64,000 bases of DNA from Schizochytrium sp. TIO01 (taxonomy: Eukaryota; Sar; Bigyra; Thraustochytrida; Thraustochytriidae): NCBI GenBank assembly GCA_004764695.1, contig SMSO01000007.1:2053270-2117269 (forward strand), in the 5' to 3' direction. Below, one piece after another: positions 11,668 to 27,200 of this stretch. Numbering within the stretch: the first letter of the stretch is position 1; each line of letters begins with the position of its first letter. The translations under genes were made by a program, and so were the position numbers. Below the pieces are notes generated by a model, which worked only from the letters and a program-made list of their open reading frames with translations, did no database searches and had not been told where the DNA came from.

Positions 11668-14600
11668 TGACTCTTGACAAACTAGCTACGCCGGCTACAG
11701 GTTTGAGCTCAGATGGCTGTCTCGGGAAACGCAAAGGCTCCTGGCCGCAAGACCTCCTGCCTTGGTTCAAGGCGGGCGCAGGCGCCAGAGCTTTGCGTCA
11801 ACTGACATGACGAGGTCTTCCCGTGCCGGCCTGCTCTGATGAGCCCTGCCTGACAAGTAAGTGTAGGGCAAGTGCGCACATCGAAATAGAGACCGCGACC
11901 GGCTCGAGCCATCCACTGCGGAAGAGACGGGAATGGCTTGTGAAAGTGAACAATCAAAGCCTACATCAATTGTTTAGAATACAGGTTGGTCATCGCTTTC
12001 AGGTCATGTACTTCACTTTAAAAGTTTATTTTATTTTTGTGCGTGAATAGTTTTATAAGACTTTTATTGAAATAAAGTTAACAAAGGTGATGGTAACAGT
12101 AAGTGAATAGAAGTGACTAGCGATGCAATTTTGGATTATAGATTAGCCAGACGTAGGTACCCTTTTTAATTTAAATTAAAGTTTTGTAGTTGTTGCATTA
12201 TTTATAATTGGAAATGTTTAAAACATCAGGATCAATTTTTCTTTCGTTTAAAATACAAACGAAGTTTGAAGAATGAAACACCTGTCTGTTTAAAACACTT
12301 TGTTTCTTGTTTTTGAGAGGTAGTATGGGTGGCACGGTAAGTACTTGAGAGCCGCAGATGAAGGATGTGATAGATGGAGGATGTCGCTAGTCCGAGTTCC
12401 TGGTCCAGTTTGTAAAGCTGCTTGTATGCATATGCCTGTAATTTCTGGTCTGGGAGTAGCTTTCTTGCGATGATCTGAAGACCTAAATAAGAACACCCGA
12501 GAGAGTAATATTTGGAAGTATCTACACTCTAGCATGAGACACAGGTAGCTTGACGCAAACCTGCAAACTTCGAAGCCTAAGCATTGAGCTGACATTCTCT
12601 ACCAAAAGAGTTTTGACTTAGACCTAATCACTTCAAATTTGTGCATGAATCAACCCATTATGGTTTATCAATACAACCATTATTAGAATTAGGGAAGACG
12701 GTACTGATTGGTCGCAGTTAGTTAAAACTAAATTATTTGGGACAGCCACTCTTTGTTTCTCCTTTATATCTTAAGCTTTCCACAGTGCTTGCTTGTTTAC
12801 TTGCTTGTTTGCTTTACAAACTTGCTAATTTCTCCGATTTGCATGCTCTTGCTTTCTTGCTTAAACGCTGTTTCGTGTTCTTTCTTCTTGCATCGTAACT
12901 AAATTGTCCTGTTACGATACTCTTTAGAAAAAGGGTACTCATCTAATATTCCACACCGTGAAAGCCGATAAGCTATTCCTTTGGCTTCAAGTGAGCAAAA
13001 CAATCCCCAAGCCAATGTTTATCTGGGTGAAATGAGGCAAACGAAGGCTTTAAATTCTTGATTCAATCGAAAAGAGAAACAGGAGTGAGAGGAATACCTC
13101 AGCCCAAAACTCCGTTGGTGGCATGAAACGAACCTCCTAAATAAAAATTAATGTAAACAAAAGAGCAAGAGAACTTTCAAATGCCATTATGATATACTTG
13201 GTTGAAATAGGTACCTACCCTTTTCCAGACATTTAATTTAACCATGCGTTCTGTCGTGGCACATGGGAATTGCCCTGCACGATCCTGCCGACATGGCGAC
13301 CCGAATCATGTCATCTAACGTAATTCTCGAAAGCGTCAGTAAAAGTGAGCTCTTGAGCTCATTTGTTTCAAGCAGTTTGCGCTGCGCTCTTATGAATTTG
13401 CACAGTGCAAACTTTCTTGAAGTGGGAGAACGTAGTAAAAGCTTGCTTGTTTCGAAGACTTCTTAGACTGCCTGGAACTATCGAAAAGAACCTTCGTTGG
13501 CCTTTGGAGCGACCGTAAAGTGCTCTCACAAGCAAGCTATTAAAAGAACCTTTTTCGCGAGCTCGAGACTCGTGTGAGCTAATAAGCATCGCGTTTAAAA
13601 AAGGTCTTGATCCATGAACGTCCTACATCATTGGTCTTGAGGAGATGATGCAAGCTCTGTTGCATAGTTACGCTATCTGCTGATCGCTTTGCTTGCTTGC
13701 GGCCTCAGCAACGGTCATGCTTTTTAAACGGAGTCACTCATGTCAGCATGCAGCGAGGAAGTTTGAGAGATGCAGACCTCGAAAAGAAAGCATGCGCCAA
13801 GAAGAACTAGTTTCACCCCAGCTCGATCGTCGTCATAACGCAGCCTAAGCGTGAGCGTCAGCTTGTCAAACGGGAATATCTTTAATGGGATTGACTCACC
13901 GCGCCACAGAGTACTAGAATAAAAAACTTATCAAAAGTTTTTAAAATTACCCCGCAAATAAACGTGAGTACGTAAGCCGTTTACTTCTTTTCAAGATAAT
14001 AATATTTTTAATAATACTATTATTATTATTATTCAATATAAAAACTAACGAGTTAATTAAGAACTCAGCATTTTATAAATCGATAAAACTAAATAATAAT
14101 AATAAAGTCTAGATGTATAAGAAGAGTGCTATTCGCTAAACTATTCTGAATCTTTTTCTTTTTAAAATTAAAAATAGTCTTTTAATAATTCAAGCATACG
14201 ATTAGAAGTAGTACTAACCATTCTTCAAGCAGATACCAAGGCCAGTCTTGATAGGGCGTACAGAGTCTGATAAATTTTTAGTTATTCATTTTTTCAGGAT
14301 ATGAGCATCAAAGAAGGGGCAACCTAGCTTTCCCTTTGCCAGTTAAAACAAGAGTAAAGGATAAAAGCGTGATGTTTAAATAGCAGATATTTCTTCGCCT
14401 TTTCAAGCATGCTCGTGATCATGGTCAGAATAGTGTTAAAAGATCTTGTTTAAGCAAGAATCAATCGAATACGAAGAAAACAATTTCCTGAGGTAATAAC
14501 CTTAGAAACCTTAGGCTTTGCTTAATCCTACCTCTTTATAAATTAGTATGTATAATTGTTCTTGTGCACAATTTTCCCTGACAATAAGAACAAAACAAAA

Positions 14601-17600
14601 ACATCAATTCAATTTCTCGAGATTCAATTTCTATCGATATTGCTTTCTGATTAAATGCAAAGCTGCTCTGTTAATGCAACTCGAGATAAAGGTTTATAAA
14701 ATGTCTGAAAAGCTTCTATTCGTCGGACATGAGTTTTCACAGTGCCAAATCTACATTATGGAGCGGACTATCAGAGTGGATAATGCATAAGATAATTAGT
14801 TACTGATATATTCTTAAGTTTGAAAACATTTTCCCGTAGTAGCTGCATACAGCCTTGGAGTAATACCATACATGCATTTACTGAACCAGAGATAGGCTTA
14901 AACGTAAAACATGTTACGTGTTTGTTTTTATTTTTTAAGCATAACACCAATGAAAACAGTAGAGGAAATTTAAAATAAAATGCGAGATTATGCTCTTCAC
15001 AATCGCTAAATCTCAATAAGGTAGACACTAAAACAAGTGAATCAAAATGTAGCGGCGAGTTTCAGCTAAAATAACCACCTTTCTAGCTGGCAATTAAGCA
15101 CCAGCTAACGAGCCAACAGCAGGATGCAACGGGCCGGGTGAAATCAGCAAGCTTACCAGCCGGCCAAAAGACTTACTTTTCTTGAGGTAATATATATTGA
15201 CGTATTTACTAAGGAAATTGGCAAAATAGGGAAAATTAACTTTACTAATTAGTATCTCAGCCTCTACCAGATAGCCAGATATAGAGCCAAAAAAGAAAGA
15301 AGAACGGAAGTTACCACATTAGCAACCAAATGTTTTATTTAATACTATATCCATAATTAAACGTCATTAGCAGTTCATAATTGAAACGCCAATATACTCG
15401 AGAGCAGTTATGATTTTCCAAGCCTTGTTCACATCATTCTTCGTACTTTTTTTTTCTAAAGCATATAATAAAACATATATATATTCTTTGGGGTTGAATA
15501 GTCAAAACATTAAAGCCGTCGAAATGTTTGCAATGGTCTCTTTTTTTTTTTTGCTTATAAAGCTTTTAAAAATACGTCACATTATTGTAAAAGAAAAGAA
15601 AAGAAATAAATGAAGCGAAAACTCAGAACCAAGCGTTTCATATTTTTTCGTACTGCTACACGCTTGTGCGGGCCAGCGCTAAATTTCATGTTTCCAGAAG
15701 ACAAGTAATTTAGGCAGTAATATACCAGTACTCCATGAATTTATTGAAATACGCAATTTGAAAAGATGAAAATCGTTCTGGTACCATGTTGTTTCATATG
15801 AAGCAAAAAGCTTCTTGACAGTTATGATGCAGAATTCTATAACCAAAGGATATTTATCCTATTTAAAACATATATATATATAAAAAATTTAACTTGGGCT
15901 AGGTAAGGCAACGCAAGGTCAGGCAAATATTTGGCAACGACGTGCTAAGATAAGCAAAATTATAAAGAGCAGTTATCTATCATTATTCTATTATTATTAT
16001 TAGACTAGTGTGTACATTACGAGAACCTCCTTCTAATTGGATTTGTAATATAAGGTCCTATGTTCGTACGACTTGGAGATGCAACTACTACTGCTTAGTT
16101 CGAAGGAGATTATTCATTAAATGTGGAAAAGAGCCATCTCTACTGATATAAATTTATTAGTATTATTGTGGAGGACTGTACCTGAAGCAGTAGGAAAGCT
16201 GATTATCTCGAATAATAAGAAGTAAAGTTTGCAGAAAATTGATTAGGAAGACTGTAACACTAATGTATGGCTAGGCTAATACATCGATATGCCGTCAATG
16301 ATGAGCTCACGTGCGGATTCCTATAGCTTCTGCTTTATTTGAAGGCGCGAGGGACATGAATACTAAACAGTTCTCTATATTATTACTTACGCTGCTAAAT
16401 ATAAATGTCTTTGGGCCCACTACAAACAATAACTAAAGAAGCAAGGAAGACATCAACCAACCAACCAAAGCAAGCAATAAAAACAGCAAACAAATCAGAG
16501 AATGAGCTTGAATAAACAAGAAGAAGTTTCGTTTACTTCAGCGATACTTCTGAAGTAACTGAGCTCCTCTACATTCTTACATTCTTTTAATTGAAAAGTA
16601 GAGGGGAAAAAAGAAAAAAAGAAAAGGAAAATATAAAAGAACTTTACTTTAACTTAAGAAGAAAATGCTATCCAGGTGTTAATTTCAGGGAGTAATCAAT
16701 CCTTCTATTCGCCCAGTGATAGAACCAACTTACATAAGACCCTCTTTTTCTTTCTTTTTTTAAACGATAACCAAAGTCAGGATAGCACGCAATACCAGAG
16801 CGCTCAAATACATCGAATTTGGGAATTTGCGCCATATGCGCCATGCTGGGTATGTTACTAGCATGGTACCAAACTAGTAGCTTCCCCCACCGGAACGGAG
16901 GCAAATAGTGGAAGTCCGATGTCAGACTCGGCCTGAATAAATAAGTGGTCTATTGCTCTTCTGCAGTCATTTACTCTATCTCGTTGTACACAAATCTATA
17001 AGCTGAGTATGAGATGCCTTGGCTTGAAATACTTTCTCATACAAAAGAATTGGTGGGACTCGACTCGAACAGTCAGCCTGACTAGTAACATGTGCATTCA
17101 TTAAACCAGTAATTCTATTTTCCTTGTCAGTAAAGGGGATATTTTGAAGGCATTGTATGAGACCAATCTAGCTAGCTAAGAATTTTAAATAACGCTTTCA
17201 CTTTGGTTTAAACTAAATCATTTCATGCATTTTTTAAATTACCACATTCATTCATGCGCACAAAAAAATATCCTAACAAGCACTTAGCGGATGTTCACAT
17301 TGAAACAGAAAAAGAACTTGTCATTCCACTTCTATATAAATAAGAAACAAGTCGAAAGGGATAGTATTGAGCAAATGAAGAATATTTCTCTATGATTTGA
17401 TCTTTTGTTGATCTGTCTCTCGACACAGATTCTTCTAGCAGTCACGGTGAAAGGAATATTTTATATTTTTAAATAAAATCTTATCTTTTTTAATTTAAAA
17501 CTTTTTCATATGCATATCTGTAATGTATTCCTCTTCTACTGTGCAATCTAATGTTACGAGATGTCACTACTTGCACAGGACATTCATAGAACAGCTTTGT

Positions 17601-19968
17601 TTTTTCTTTTGGCAAAGCTCAATAAATAAACAAACATTATTTAATTGTATAACTCTCTGCAAGTAGAACCATATGGGATATTCACAGTTGTTCCTTCTAG
17701 GAATTATTCCGCCGACCAAATTTATTATCTAAAGAATTAGAATGCAGCCTTTAAAGATGTTTGTTGCGTAACAAAAAATTAGCCTTTTGGAGAAGCGTTT
17801 CTTGCATAGGTTGTTCGGTAAAGCCTTAGTTACTGCAATCGGGCGACGTACAAAAAGCTTTGCTAATTTCAAATGTAACGTTTCCAAACACAGAATTGCG
17901 CATGTCTAAAACTATCGAAATTCAGGCCTCAACAAATGAACTACTAGAATTAAATTATGCTTGACTATTATTTAGCTGAACGAAAAGGTTGATGAAGGAA
18001 GCATGAAATTTCTTGATGCCTTTTAGAAAAATAGAGTTGCAACTTTAGCCACAGACAATCGATCCCAAGTTCCTTTCTTTGCAACAGTAAGTCTAGCAAT
18101 CCTTTGTGCCGCTTGCCTAGTTGTATATTACTGGCCAACACTCCCTTCATAAATCTACGTATAAGATTGTATAAAGAGATTTAGATTTAAACAAAAATAG
18201 GTATCACGAGGTAATGATCAAATTTTGAGTCGAAATAGTCTTCGGATAGTTTTTATAAATTTAAGACTTGTTTTATCCTGTGCAGCAAAGCTTATCCTTA
18301 AAGCCAGTATACAACAAGGGCGTCGACAAAAATAAATCCAACACTGGTTCTGAATGGTGAGAAGATACTTTTTTCGAAAATTTAATTAATTGTAAACAAA
18401 CTGGTCATAGAGACTAGAGAAACCCAGCCCAACTGCAATATCTTATCTTCAAAAGTATCAAATACATGTCACGATGGAATTCTTATAAGGTTCAAGTAAA
18501 TGTAAGCTACTCAATTGTACAATACGTATAAGACATTGCTTTGTTTTCGTTGAATATTTTACCTTTCAAAAGGTTTTACGACCAATAACTAATGTAGAAG
18601 CAAACTACTTATGAGAACATAGATCACTGGCTTCAGACTTTGAGTGTTCAAAAATATTAAGTAAATATATACAATTAAGAGAACTGATGGAAAAACTACT
18701 GCAGAACCAACGGTCGATTCTCACTATGATATTAATTTCTAGAATTGGTATCTACAACTCGTAATAATAGCCCATCTTCTGTTCAACAATATACTATACT
18801 TACCAATCTCATATTTGGAGACCCTTGAACGCACAAATTGAAGCAGCAGGGAACACATACAGTCCTTTTCTCGAAAATCAAAAAACTACGTTTCGCATTG
18901 AGAGAAAAGTATTATTTTAAAAGCAAAAACCCGAGGTCGGATCGACTGGAGACCTCGACAATTTGATTAGCACATCTGATATCGAAATCTAAGGGCTTAC
19001 AATAACTTGAAGAAATTAATCAGAGCTCTTACTCTTAATTTGATTTAATTAGAATTAAATAGGAATATCAATCAATCATTTTCTTGTGCTTTTTTTTTTC
19101 ATCTGAAAATAACCATAAGTAGGCAATTCTGATGAACAGTATCATTATTAAACTTGGTCGAGTCAATTCCCGGCTGATCCCCGAATTGTTATGTTATTTG
19201 AATAGTGACTGTATAGCTGAAACTCGCGAAAATGAGAAGAAGAGGAATAGGATAAACGTTTTAGCTCGCCAATTTGATTATTCGAGGCTTTGCAAGTAGT
19301 ACCATTATGCGAAAGTACACTCATGACTAAGCTATCATTATGGTAGATGGTGGCTTGTTCGAGATTGAGCAAGAAACATCCAGCAGTGCAAAGCCAGGTA
19401 TACAAGTGTATAGTTATTTCAAGTTTGCAGATAAAGAAAAAACAAACGCTTGCATCACCAACCGCAATCGGCGTACCCTAAAATAGCTGAAGAATACAAT
19501 CATATTTCTCTCATCTGATAAACTTAGAGCGTCTGGCTCTTTCACTATTAACGTCGAACGGCTGGTTAGAAGTTTTCAGCTTGGTTGCCTCCAGACTACA
19601 ACTTTTGAATTGCAAAGGTATGAAATAAAATGCTCATAATATTTCTCGCCTATTTATTTTGAGTACAACTCGTTTGAATACTTGTTTGCTTAAGATACAT
19701 TCCACTTGCTTAAAGAGAAGTCATATGAGAAAAGCTCATTTTTAGCATCCTTTCTCATCCTCAGTCTTTCTTTTTCTGCTTTGGTAACGTTAATAAGGCT
19801 CATGCCTTACAATACCAAATAAATACCACTCAACTGACAGTTGATCATAAGGTAGCATGCTGCTTCATCTCAACACATTCATTCTAGTTTTATACTTTCT
19901 AAAGAGGCACTCCCGAGATCGGCGCACATTGAAGCAAAGTTTGTTTGAATGCGATGCTTTGAAGACAT

Positions 19969-19970
<2 letters not shown>

Positions 19971-20002
<32 letters not shown>
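19971..20002. repeat. (ATT)n trinucleotide repeat
   Basis: Roughly ten uninterrupted ATT units lie inside the AT-rich region. Confidence 0.9.
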
Positions 20003-21235
20003 GAGTGGGAGTAATTCATTTCTCTTTTGTTTTTAGTTTTCAATATTATATAAATATAAATGAACATTAAGGTTACAATCATAAATCTGCTTGTAATTTT
20101 ACATCGGCCTGGAACACTTTACTTCCTTTTGCAGCAGGGTTTTAATAGCACCAAAGCTGGAGAGAGACAGAATAAACATAACTAGGGTCTATGTTTTTTA
20201 TTTTCTTTGGGCCTTTGGTAGTAGTGTAGCTACACAGAGGTTTTGACATTCGAGGCTTTAAACTCCTGCATTTCGGCTAGTGTGCTTCTCTTTTAAACAC
20301 GTGGAAGAACTGGTTCAAGATCAACCCAAGTTTATAAAAACCATTGCATAATTTTTTGGCGGCGCTAATCATCGTGATAATATTAAAAGAATAAACACAT
20401 GTGATACGCAAACCGCAACTTCGAATGTAGTAGTTAGTAAGTACGTGTCAGCATATGTATCTTCAAATTCCCAAATAATGACAACGAAAGCTGCAAAATC
20501 GAATCATTTCTTGCTGGTAGTTGGGTACTCGCTGATACGACGTACAGATAACACTATATATACTTTGATTTTATCTATTACTTCTCTTGATTAAAATAAT
20601 AATTTACTACTTACTATTATAGCTCGTTTCCCTATTGAACAAGAATAGTTTTGTCCAACTCCTTCGATAAACATTCCGACTTTCATGTTTTCTTATAGTA
20701 TCCTGTAATAGTCATATGTTAGATGGGGATTAATTGACTATCTCTTGCACAGATGAAAACGAAGTTTCATAGATTTAGGATACTTATTGATTTGTTTAGT
20801 TAATAAAATTTAAAAAAGAAAAGAAAAGGGAAAATCAGAAAAGAAAAGATTAATCAGCACAGCTTTAGAAAGTCGTTAAGATAAATAATTCTCTCGATAT
20901 TAGCAGACGCCAAATTAGTCACATTGTCTTCAATAATACAGATCATATTCGCATTCGATAAATGTTGAGAAAACAAGCATACTGCATATTTTCAAGCCAA
21001 ACTTTTCAACTCTGAACCACTAGCTAAATTTACTACACCTTCATATTGTTATTGGCTTTGCAGAGCTAAAAAAAAGGGCCGCTTTAAAGACACCATGTTG
21101 GAACATCGTATCACATGCATTTATTCTCCCTCATAGCTTTTTTTACTTTAGAGTATGTGCCGTGGCGTAATTTACAATTCGCCTTTGTTCTTTGAAATAG
21201 TTAGTGTACGTTTCGTGGTTTGTAGCTTGTAACAG

Positions 21236-21266
21236 AAAAACAAAAACAAAAACAAAAACAAAAAAA
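21236..21266. repeat. (AAAAAC)n hexanucleotide repeat
   Basis: Four to five AAAAAC units occur in tandem. Confidence 0.85.
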
Positions 21267-24200
21267 CTATTCAATGGATAATCATTTACAAGGCTCATTC
21301 TATGTACAAGGTGGTACCTACGTCAAAAAGCGAATCTTATTTGTTGAACCCTAACCCAAAATAACAGATTTTATTGTGTGACGCACGGCAGCAAAGTCCA
21401 TTCTCAGTCATCAACAAAATGTGCTCACATCAATCACTTGTGTCAACCCTTTATCTACCATGACACTAAAATTTTGGTGTTTCATAACTGCAGTCAAATA
21501 CTGATTACAATAATCTATAAATAAGTCTGTTAAATGAATATTTTTCAATATCCCCTAGTATTATATTAACTACAACTTTACTCTCAAAGATGATGGTAAA
21601 AACCGATGAAGCTTTTCAAAGAAGGTTTTTCAAATCTCGAGCCTCCTGCTCAACTAAATGCATCGAAGTTCCTTCCTCTGTTATGGCTAAAAAGTGCCTA
21701 ATTTTATAACTGGATTGGCCATGCACAATATGCTCAAGCAAAAAAACAAATAAACAAGAGGCAAACTATACTAAATAGACAGCAAAGAATTATGATAGAA
21801 TCTACAGTGCATTGCTGAAGGTCAAAACACTTGGTCTAGAATTCTCTAAATTTAATTTGAATATAGAACGTTATAAATTATACTTATGTAATCTTGAAAC
21901 AATGACTTTTTTTAGTAAAGGTCCTAGTATTTGGTGAAATTTTAGGAGAGGACAGGTGAAGCACACCTCCGTGTTAGGGTTAAGACGAGCAATTGATGGG
22001 GACTGTCCGGCTTACTAAGAGCAGCGGGAACAAGTTGGGTGATGATGTGCAACCGGTCGAACCGGCTCGTCCAGCTCAGTAACTCTTCTTTAATACTGTG
22101 ACAAAGACAATAGTTTTTTGTTTTGTTTTTTCTGCTTCATTTTCTCTAATTTCCCAGCGAAATTGTTTATTTATCGGGCGGCTTGATGTCGACAGCAACT
22201 TTGGGAAGTCTTCTAACAGATAGGTAAACTGCTATACTAAGAGTATTGGACGAAAATTATAACATGATATGCACGCGAAAACGTTTCCAATATTCAATTC
22301 AGTGGTTCAAAATTTTTCGGAGTTTCAAATATATCGTTTATTAACAGTGCTTCTTTTTTAAGTCGAAAATTAGTTTAACCAGAATATTTATTGTGATGTA
22401 GGTTAGCACATGTTACCAACTTTATTAGTAACATATGGAAATAAAACGTTTTTCACGGAATTTGTTTCTAATATTATATCGTTTATAGAAGAGTATGTTT
22501 CTTCTTCATCTTCTGTAAGTTTATGAATTAAAAGGATTAAAAAAATATTTTACTACAAAATGAATTATTTTTAATTTGCTTATAGGTGAAGGTTACGTTT
22601 GGAAATAGGCGTGTGCAAGTCGGGAAACAGAAGTGTTATTATATGGTACGGCCGAATTTTCGACCGCTTAACACTCCGCAGTTGCATACATAGAACCTAT
22701 GTTATATAGAAGAGACGGACGGTTGCTTACCGGACCAGTGCAGAAGTTTTCGTAGCCATCTGTTTGCAATCATACGATTAAAAAAATTAAATTAAAGATA
22801 ACCCCACCACTCTCACCAGACCAAATATATTTTATGAGCAACTTTTTGTCTTTATAGAAAGTTCTCAAACTCAAACATATACTAGATTTTGTGAAGATAG
22901 GAACACGAAGGAATTCCGTGTATTTGATAGTAGTTGCAAAAAGCTCGTACGAAAGGTGAAAAGCAATCCCGTGATGCTATGAAAGGTAGCGAATAGATGT
23001 CTTTCGTCCAAACTCCGACTTCCTCATCAGAAACTTTGGTGCTCAAGGCTGTCGTGTGTCATGTGGTTAGATTTATAACCTCCGCTTTACTAACTACTCT
23101 ACTATAAAAAAGTATACCATATCCTAGAATAAGTGAAAAAGCGTTAACATTGTGGTAAAACCTGCTGTTTTCCTGCTGTTTTAAGATGGAGAATACGAAA
23201 TGTAAAAGGTACTGGATGTCAACAGAAAGAAGTATTTTACTTTCCGGATCTCAACATTTCAGTAAATGCATTTATCCTAAATTTTTTCATAATGAGTAAT
23301 TGCTGTCGAAGAACAAAGCATTCTCTTCTGATAATTAAAGAGAACATAGCCTCGTGTCAACCTATTTCTTAGTATTGATTTTTCTGCAAACGTTCACATC
23401 CCTGCAAAGCTTCCGTTCAAGTGCGTCTCTTGAATTTCTGGTCTTCATGTTAGCCTCTATATCTATATCCGAACGTCGTGTTTATTTTTGCTCATGCATA
23501 CAAAAGCTATGTTCCTTTGAGATTTAGACCTGATAGAATATCATTCTTCTTTAGAAAAACGTTACGCTTCTCCTTCCGTTTCTCAACTAACAATGGGGCA
23601 ACTTTAGTCTCTCTTAAACTGCAAAACGGAAAGAATATTGATGCGAGAGAATCCCGACCCCAGAAGACAACCACAATTTTTTTTTTCTCGACTAAATTAC
23701 TGAATTCATTAGCTACAAGTGTTTAAGATTGTCTGAGTAATAATATAATCAGCTCTTCTCTATTTTTTCAAACCCCACCTCGTTTCGATAGAGATAAAAA
23801 TCTCAGAGCAGATAAAGATAAAGTCCATTAATCAAACACTTGTAAGACAGAACAATATATTTTAAATTAGAAATAAAAATATAATATTAAGGTCAAACAT
23901 ATGCAAATCCATATGGATACCTAAATTGGATCTCACTTTGAATGCAAAGTTTTTTAGTTTTGTTTTTTAAATTAAAATTGCAAATTACGAAGCGTGTCTA
24001 GAAGCGCAGATTCGTAGACTTATCTGGTTCATTTCGTGGCAACCAACGTTTCCATAAACCATAATAAAATCAGATTCTCAAATTGCGTGCGACATTGATT
24101 CATTATTATGCTGCTTCAGAAGTGATATTCTGGCTTCTAAAGGGTGTCAAATTTCTACCATTACGTACCAAAGTAATTTGCTATCCCAACTCGAATGTTT

Positions 24201-27200
24201 CAATTTTGTCATAGCTTCAACTACATGTATTGCGATTATAAAACCATCTAATCTTCTTATCATTGATCTTACTTTTATCTTTGATTTGTTTTTACTCTGT
24301 AAAAAGCTTTCGATCTTCTCTGTCTGATTTTCTTCCCCAGTCTCTGTGTTACTATACAAACTATATGGCCTCTCTTGATTTGATATAGAATATTGCAAAT
24401 CTAAAATTTTGTGCTATAAAGAAAAGAGAATAGCAAGAGATACTAAGATGATTTCTCTTCATAGATTATGCTACAGCCAACATATTCCATCATCAATCTG
24501 ATTTGAAGAAGTGAATGAAGACTGGAATACTATTTAGGGTTCACTCTAATATCCCCATGTCAATTCATTTACAGATATTTTAATTAGTGATAGTAGGACA
24601 AGGATGAGGTAATTCTTACTTTACCTTTTTTTTAAGAGTGTGGAAAATCATTTGTTTCAGAAAGGATGGTTTAAGGTATTGCTAATTCCTTGTTTTGAGA
24701 GTTTAAATTATCAAGTACCTAAAACAATATGGTCTTTAGGTGGGAAGAAGGCCTACTTAAGTACAGATCAAAACCGAAATAGATATTAAGAGAATAATCC
24801 AGAAGAAATCCAGTAAGTAATTTCTTCAGGAGGTGTTCAGATTAATTTCAAAACCTTTGGACTATGAAATTTTATACGTGCATGTTGCTAGGTCTTTTGG
24901 CCAAATAGTATCAGATTGAAACACACTTATTTTGTAACCTAATCCCCGACTGGAAAGGGTTATTGTTTTATTGCTTTCTTTTTAAGGCAGCTTGCAGAAG
25001 TTCAATATTACATCCTGCAAAATGAATGTATGTGCTAGTAAACAAACTCTAGGAAAACACTACATGAAATTTTGATTGAAGAGATTCGTGTTTCTGTTTT
25101 ATGACGATCAGGAGAAATTGAAATAATCTAAACGCCTCAAGCATAGCAAAACATGATATAATTAGCGACTCCTCAAGATTTGCTTCAAGTTTGAATGGAA
25201 GGAACCATTCCCAGAATGAGTCTTTGTTTGGATTCGTTCGACTTAATTTTGCGATCTGCATACCATCAGATCAATAAATTCCATGTGAAGTATTAGCCTT
25301 GTATCAAAACCAGGAGTTTATTGTTTATAAATATGTTACTACTGCTGAATCGACGATTAGAATTCCAAAGTCATATCATGAACAAAGTGTATAGATTGAA
25401 AGGGAAAGTTTGTTTTTTCTTTTTTTGTCTGCCTTCAAAGGCATTTGTCTGAAGCGATACCCTGTTTGGTTATTTTTTAAGGTTAAAAACACACTAAAAA
25501 AGATTAAAAGTACTTCATAACATAATTTTAAAAATGCTTTTAAAAAAAATAAAATATTTTAGTCAATCGCCTCGCCCCTTTTTGTTTTACAAATTAAACC
25601 TTCTTCAATTGAGCTAAACTTCATAGTTTTCATGTTTTACTAGTACGTCACAATGACCAATTCAGTTGATGAAAATTTAGATTAATAGGAGTCGACTATA
25701 TGGCATGAATCCAGATGTACTCTAGTAGACTTTCTTTATTTGTTGCTTCCAGCACGCGACACCTCGAGTGAAAACTTTTACTCTATTTGTAAGCAAAGTG
25801 TCGTTCTACAGGTATTTCTTGAAAACTCGCTAGGGTCGCTGCCGACAACACGGAGCAGCAATATACGAAGACCTCTGGCATCAATTAAGGAATCTCCTAC
25901 CTCTGTTTGATGAAAACAATAAGAGTAGATCATAGTATTGGAATCCTGGGTAGGTATGATGTATACTGAAGTCCGCTAACAATGTGGCGAGGTATCAGCT
26001 GCTAATAGTCAACTAAAGATAGGCGATGATGAAGACGTCGGGCATCTTGTGTACGCTGTTCATCAGAGGCTTTTTATAAAATTAGGTTTTACTGTACTAA
26101 TTCATCTAACTGTTCTTCAACGCCCAGTTAAGGTGACCGGATGTAGAGGTGTTTGTCATGTTTTAAGTTGGTTTAACCTGGTTCAATAGACAATGGGAGA
26201 TATGCATAGAGAGCTCCTACGAGGTACCAGAAAAAGTTTGGAATCTTAGCTTACTAATTGCAGCCTGTAGAAGTAACTTAATTGTCGATGGGGCCACACC
26301 TCTGTTACACCTTCGAATGTGGTCCGTAATATATCGTGCCTGAACTAATTTATGAGGAGCCCCAATCGAGCTTGGTACGAATTTTGGCAATTGCAAAATC
26401 GCAGTTATGCTCAGTAGGTAGTCAATACCGCGTTAAGATGAACAGTTGGACCTCCAACACTATATAATGTCCTCGAGATACACCATCCCTACAAGGTTCA
26501 ACCCCAGACCAACACCCAGAAAGAAGTTCACGAAGTTGAGTTTGTACGCCACGAGCTGAGCCTTACCTGTTTGTTCGCCAAATCACTTGAGCTCGCAAGC
26601 AAAAGAGAGAATGCAATTGCTAGGGCCTAAAGAGTCCAATTACTGGTGTTCCTGCGAGAAGGAATTATTGACATCTGCAAAAGACAAGTAAAAGCTGTCG
26701 CTTTGCGGAAGGAATAGAATCCTTGTTAGTCAGCACTCGTCTTGAACAGGAGAAGCACGACTCAAATTGTTGCCCAAAAGGTATGTTTGCGTGTGTTCTA
26801 GTTGGATGATTATCTACTATTTTTTGAGGGACAGATAGTTAAACAGTACTAGGTCCAACTCATTCACTTTTACCAAATTTTATTTTTATTATAGTACTCA
26901 AAACTTTTTAATTTTAATTTTTATTTTAATACTGCCCCACTTCATTTTAAAATTTAGGTTTTCCCTCTCTGCCATAGATTAACTTTAAAATCTTTAAAAA
27001 TAATGAACTGATATATATATATAGGTATCCTTTGTCTCACGTTAAAACGTAGGTAAGACAGGATCGAGCCTCGGGTTTGATGATACAGGTCTAGCTAGAA
27101 TGAATGATGAACCTCACAGAATAGAATTGAATTGAAAAGCCCTATTATTATTGTTGTTGTTGTTGTCGATTTTTATTTATTATTACTCGCCTCCAAATGG

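Larger units (their letters stand above)
7537..12000. other. GC-richer intergenic region; only weak exon-like stretches
   Basis: Several overlapping open frames lie on both strands at 7.68-8.2, 9.36-9.8 and 10.7-11.96 kb. They coincide in position and none has a recognisable domain, as expected from GC-rich sequence with few stops. Short repeats include (TTGTTC)4 at 7621-7644, an imperfect GC palindrome near 8401-8416 and those listed separately. Two stretches, 8029-8133 and 8738-8944, look slightly more protein-like and have their own entries. Confidence 0.4.
12000..25800. other. AT-rich gene desert, left part
   Basis: No frame over about 101 codons exists and none shows a recognised domain. 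Composition is AT-rich: the line at 17461 has 8 G/C of 60 and that at 23881 has 18 of 60. A 101-codon ATG frame on the minus strand (12290-12595) has a somewhat ordinary amino-acid mix but no known family. Visible repeats are (ATT)n near 19971, (AAAAAC)n near 21236, and a lone GC-richer patch at about 21950-22090. No tRNA or rRNA is evident. Confidence 0.6.

Noticed and set aside
17051-17070. tRNA-like end on the minus strand (GTTCGAG ... CCCACCA)
   Set aside because: The T-arm does not pair well and no matching 5' acceptor strand or anticodon arm lies upstream; at most a tRNA-derived fossil.
21960-21990. Single GTTAGGGTTA, telomere-like
   Set aside because: One isolated occurrence, no array, so no telomeric or interstitial telomere repeat is supported.
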